NCBI GenBank assembly: GCA_937927825.1
Contig: CALFWV010000026.1
Location: 1-43,180, forward strand
Direction of reading: 5' to 3'
Length of the DNA stretch: 43,180 nucleotides
From: an uncultured Caulobacterales bacterium
GTDB taxonomy: Bacteria; Pseudomonadota; Alphaproteobacteria; Caulobacterales; Maricaulaceae
Both the position numbers and the translations under genes were made by a program. The notes beneath the pieces are model-generated. The model searched no databases. It saw nothing but the letters and a program-made list of their open reading frames with translations, and had not been told where the DNA came from. This document shows, in pieces, positions 41,024 through 43,180 of the stretch. The first letter of the stretch is position 1. Each line of letters opens with the position of its first letter.

Positions 41024-42442
41024 CTAGCTTCGACTCTCTTTATATCCGGCCAAAGCTTTTTCCCGGGCCTCTTTGTGATTGACCACAGGCTTTGGATAAG
41101 TTTTCCCTAACTCTACACCCGCTTGGGCCAACACATGTTTCGGGGCAGTCCAAGGTTGGTGAATATATTTCTTCGGCAACCTGCCGATTTCCGGAATATA
41201 TTTCCTGACATAATCTCCGTTCGGATCGAATTTCTCGCCTTGGGAGAATGGGTTGAAAATGCGGAAATAAGGTGACGCATCCGCGCCGCTGCCCGCGACC
41301 CATTGCCAGCTGGCTGCATTAGACGCGGGGTCCGCTTCCAGCAGCGTGTCCCAATACCACGCTTCCCCGACGCGCCAATCGGTCAGTAAATGTTTAATCA
41401 GAAACGACGCGCAAATCATCCGCACCCGGTTATGTTGCCAGCCCGTCTGCCAAAGCTGCCGCATGCCCGCGTCGACCATGGGATAGCCCGTTTGGCCGCG
41501 CCGCCACGCCTCAACTTTAGCCTCATCAGAGTCCCAAGGAAATTTATCAAAGTCGGATTTATAATTCTCACTTGCCAGATTGGGATTATAAAAAAGCAGA
41601 GTATAGGAAAATTCACGCCACCCGATTTCGGTCAGAAATTTATCCGAGGTGTAGTCATTATCTTTGGTTTCGTTCCAAATTTGACGCGGCGAAATTTCGC
41701 CAAAAGCCAAATGCGGGGAGAGTTTTGATGTGCCTGTTTCGTCATCAGGACGGTCGCGTTGCTCTGCGTAATCTTCAACGGGACCCGCCAAGAAGCTCTC
41801 CAAACGCGCCATCGCGGCTGCCTCGCCGGGCGTGTGCTCATCCATCATTTTGGAGCCCCAATCGGGCGAGGTCGGGAGGAGTTTCCAATCATTCAATTCA
41901 TCTGACGCGACGCCTGAAACGCAGTCAAAAGAACCTGGCGCGGGTAAAGAAGAGTCGACAGTGAAATTCGCCTTGGCCGCGCGCCAAAATGGCGTGAAGA
42001 CTTTGTAAAAACCGCCCGTCTTTGTCGCGACTTCCCAAGGTTCGGTCAGGAGATTGGCTTTGTGGCTTTCGACCTTCAGAGCGCGTGATTTCAAATCCGT
42101 TTTAATCGCTTCGTCAATCTCTCGCGCCCAGCCCTCATAGCGGCGGTTCCAATGGACCTCATCCGCGCCTGTCTCTTTTATTATTTCATCTATAATGGCG
42201 GCAGCTTCACCCCGCCGTAAAATCAACTGACCGCCTTTGTCAGAGATGGATTTCATGAGATCAGTCAAGGAATGGTGCAGCCAGACCTCTGCCGCTCCGC
42301 CCAGCGCACGGCCTTTATTCAGCTCATCAATGTAGAGTATAATGAGCGGCTTCCCGCTATGGACAGCGACATGAAGCACAGGATTATCAGCCAGTCGCAA
42401 ATCACGACGAAGCCAGACGATGATGGGGTTTTGTTTGGGCAT
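41024..42442 (-). CDS. phrB: Deoxyribodipyrimidine photolyase (cryptochrome/photolyase family)
   Basis: A 472-aa flavoprotein that uses blue light to split pyrimidine dimers. The N-terminal antenna domain opens IIVWLRRDLRLADNPVL; the C-terminal FAD domain includes SPHLAFGEISPRQIW, IGWREFSYTLLFYNP, the VDAGMRQLWQTGWQHNRVRMICASFL block and ADPASNAASWQWVAGSGADASPYFRIFNP, all typical of class I CPD photolyases. The length matches E. coli PhrB (472). The ATG at 42442 is chosen as the antenna domain starts there; frames further upstream read as non-conserved sequence. Photolyase rather than cryptochrome is inferred from the intact W/N residues in NAASWQW. Confidence 0.95.
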   Translation of the reverse strand: MPKQNPIIVWLRRDLRLADNPVLHVAVHSGKPLIILYIDELNKGRALGGAAEVWLHHSLTDLMKSISDKGGQLILRRGEAAAIIDEIIKETGADEVHWNRRYEGWAREIDEAIKTDLKSRALKVESHKANLLTEPWEVATKTGGFYKVFTPFWRAAKANFTVDSSLPAPGSFDCVSGVASDELNDWKLLPTSPDWGSKMMDEHTPGEAAAMARLESFLAGPVEDYAEQRDRPDDETGTSKLSPHLAFGEISPRQIWNETKDNDYTSDKFLTEIGWREFSYTLLFYNPNLASENYKSDFDKFPWDSDEAKVEAWRRGQTGYPMVDAGMRQLWQTGWQHNRVRMICASFLIKHLLTDWRVGEAWYWDTLLEADPASNAASWQWVAGSGADASPYFRIFNPFSQGEKFDPNGDYVRKYIPEIGRLPKKYIHQPWTAPKHVLAQAGVELGKTYPKPVVNHKEAREKALAGYKESRS

Positions 42443-42532
42443 GTTGTAGTTACGGATGAAATCTATGGCGCGTTGTAAAAAACTATGGTTTTGTGCTTTC
42501 ACAACCACACCAGACGTAATCCTTTGAAAATA

Positions 42533-43159
42533 ATGACTCCACGTGAATTTTATAACCGTTGGTATAACGAAGCCCGTATCATTCATACAGATGAAGCCCA
42601 CTTACTAAAGTGGTTGGAACAACAGTTTCCTGATGATTGGCATGCGATAATTTCTAATTGGAATTATGATTCCAACAATGCGGCTCTAAAGTGGATTGCC
42701 TCTCACCAGGAATGTGACATTGGAACAGCCATACAGCTCTTCATGATTGGTAAGGACTCATGGGACGGCTATAAAGGAAAGGATATCGAAGCGTATTATC
42801 ATAATGATTTCGACACCTATGAGATAGCACGTAAACGGCTAATGAACGAAGATTTTATAAATAGAGAACTTATTCCAAACATTAGATATTCTTCGGAGCA
42901 AATTCGTCCTACCGATCCTTCCATAATTAAAACCTACAAAGGCCTTCGCGCAGAAAATTCTGATTTCAAGAGCCAAGATGGAACTATTTATTTATCGGAA
43001 CGCGCATTTGCCAAAAAAATCGGAGTCGATTTTTCAATCCTTCAAAATTCAGTGACAGATAAAAGCTCAGCCTCTCAAGAAAAACTATATTCGAAGTTCC
43101 AAGTCATAATTTCAATAATCACACTCTTAACTATCTTTTTAGCGCTTATATTTTTATAG
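42533..43159 (+). CDS. DUF4274-like protein with C-terminal membrane anchor
   Basis: A 208-aa protein. Residues ~10-85 contain WLEQQFPDDWHAI, then NNAALKWIASHQECDIGTAIQLFMIG, which looks like the DUF4274 pattern (ALxWI...CDxGTAL). A hydrophilic middle part with many Tyr/Asp/Lys follows, and the last ~20 residues (FQVIISIITLLTIFLALIFL) form a membrane span, so it would be a tail-anchored protein facing the cytoplasm. The gene is AT-richer than its neighbours, hinting at later arrival. It is divergent from photolyase, with 90 bases between starts. Function is unknown; the family call is tentative. Confidence 0.7.
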   Translation: MTPREFYNRWYNEARIIHTDEAHLLKWLEQQFPDDWHAIISNWNYDSNNAALKWIASHQECDIGTAIQLFMIGKDSWDGYKGKDIEAYYHNDFDTYEIARKRLMNEDFINRELIPNIRYSSEQIRPTDPSIIKTYKGLRAENSDFKSQDGTIYLSERAFAKKIGVDFSILQNSVTDKSSASQEKLYSKFQVIISIITLLTIFLALIFL

Positions 43160-43180
43160 GTCACATTTCATCAAATCTAA

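Overview
The window reads as a piece of an alphaproteobacterial chromosome, most likely from the Hyphomonadaceae/Maricaulales side of the class (stalked or budding marine relatives of Caulobacter). The support is moderate GC, dense packing with many 1-4 base overlaps, the order rpmH-rnpA-yidC-engB-argB, alphaproteobacterial families (DUF1036, IalB-like, N-formylglutamate amidohydrolase-like), and CtrA-type TTAA-N7-TTAA boxes. The genus is inference only. No tRNA, rRNA, phage, intact insertion sequence or CRISPR array was seen.

Layout. 1-2.1 kb: end of etfB, etfA, and an ArsR-type repressor divergent from a small membrane protein. 2.1-2.55 kb: no gene, but a cluster of hairpins. 2.55-4.3 kb: gamma-glutamyltransferase lipoprotein. 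4.3-9.1 kb (minus): four-gene set of DUF547 protein, VTT/DedA-like membrane protein, FAD disulfide oxidoreductase and orphan histidine kinase. 9.4-18.3 kb (plus): housekeeping run rpmH, rnpA, yidC, engB, argB, a double-DUF1036 protein, a HAD nucleotidase, a zinc ribbon, def, fmt, an unknown gene and truA. 18.3-21.7 kb: membrane protein, cupin, FGase-like/msrA pair and a glycine-zipper protein. 21.7-22.5 kb: non-coding, with hairpins and a REP-like repeat. 22.5-28.1 kb: glutamate-type dehydrogenase, Pro/Gln-rich membrane protein, argG, MscS channel and an unknown gene. 28.1-32.1 kb: SDR dehydrogenase divergent from a TetR regulator with two matching operators, then a PlsC-like acyltransferase with an LplT-like transporter. 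32.1-35.4 kb: IalB-like protein, dapB, membrane protein, FMN reductase, nth. 35.6-43.2 kb: unusual OmpA-like barrel protein, amidohydrolase, GT39-like transferase, a second (lipoprotein) MsrA, photolyase and a DUF4274-like membrane protein.

How the genes fit together. The long plus-strand run is ribosome and protein-export housekeeping plus arginine synthesis; argB and argG lie about 12 kb apart. dapB supplies the lysine and cell-wall pathway. Several genes deal with the envelope or with oxidative damage: the redox operon, two MsrA enzymes, nth, photolyase, MscS and GGT. The most interesting non-housekeeping signals are the four-gene redox operon, the OmpA-like protein with three CWDG repeats and an unrecognised C-terminal domain, a set of CtrA-like boxes in front of envelope genes, and a nine-C tract between the ribosome-binding site and start of the SDR gene. 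Start codons were chosen by eye from ribosome-binding sites and family lengths; all family calls come from recognised motifs and not from searches.
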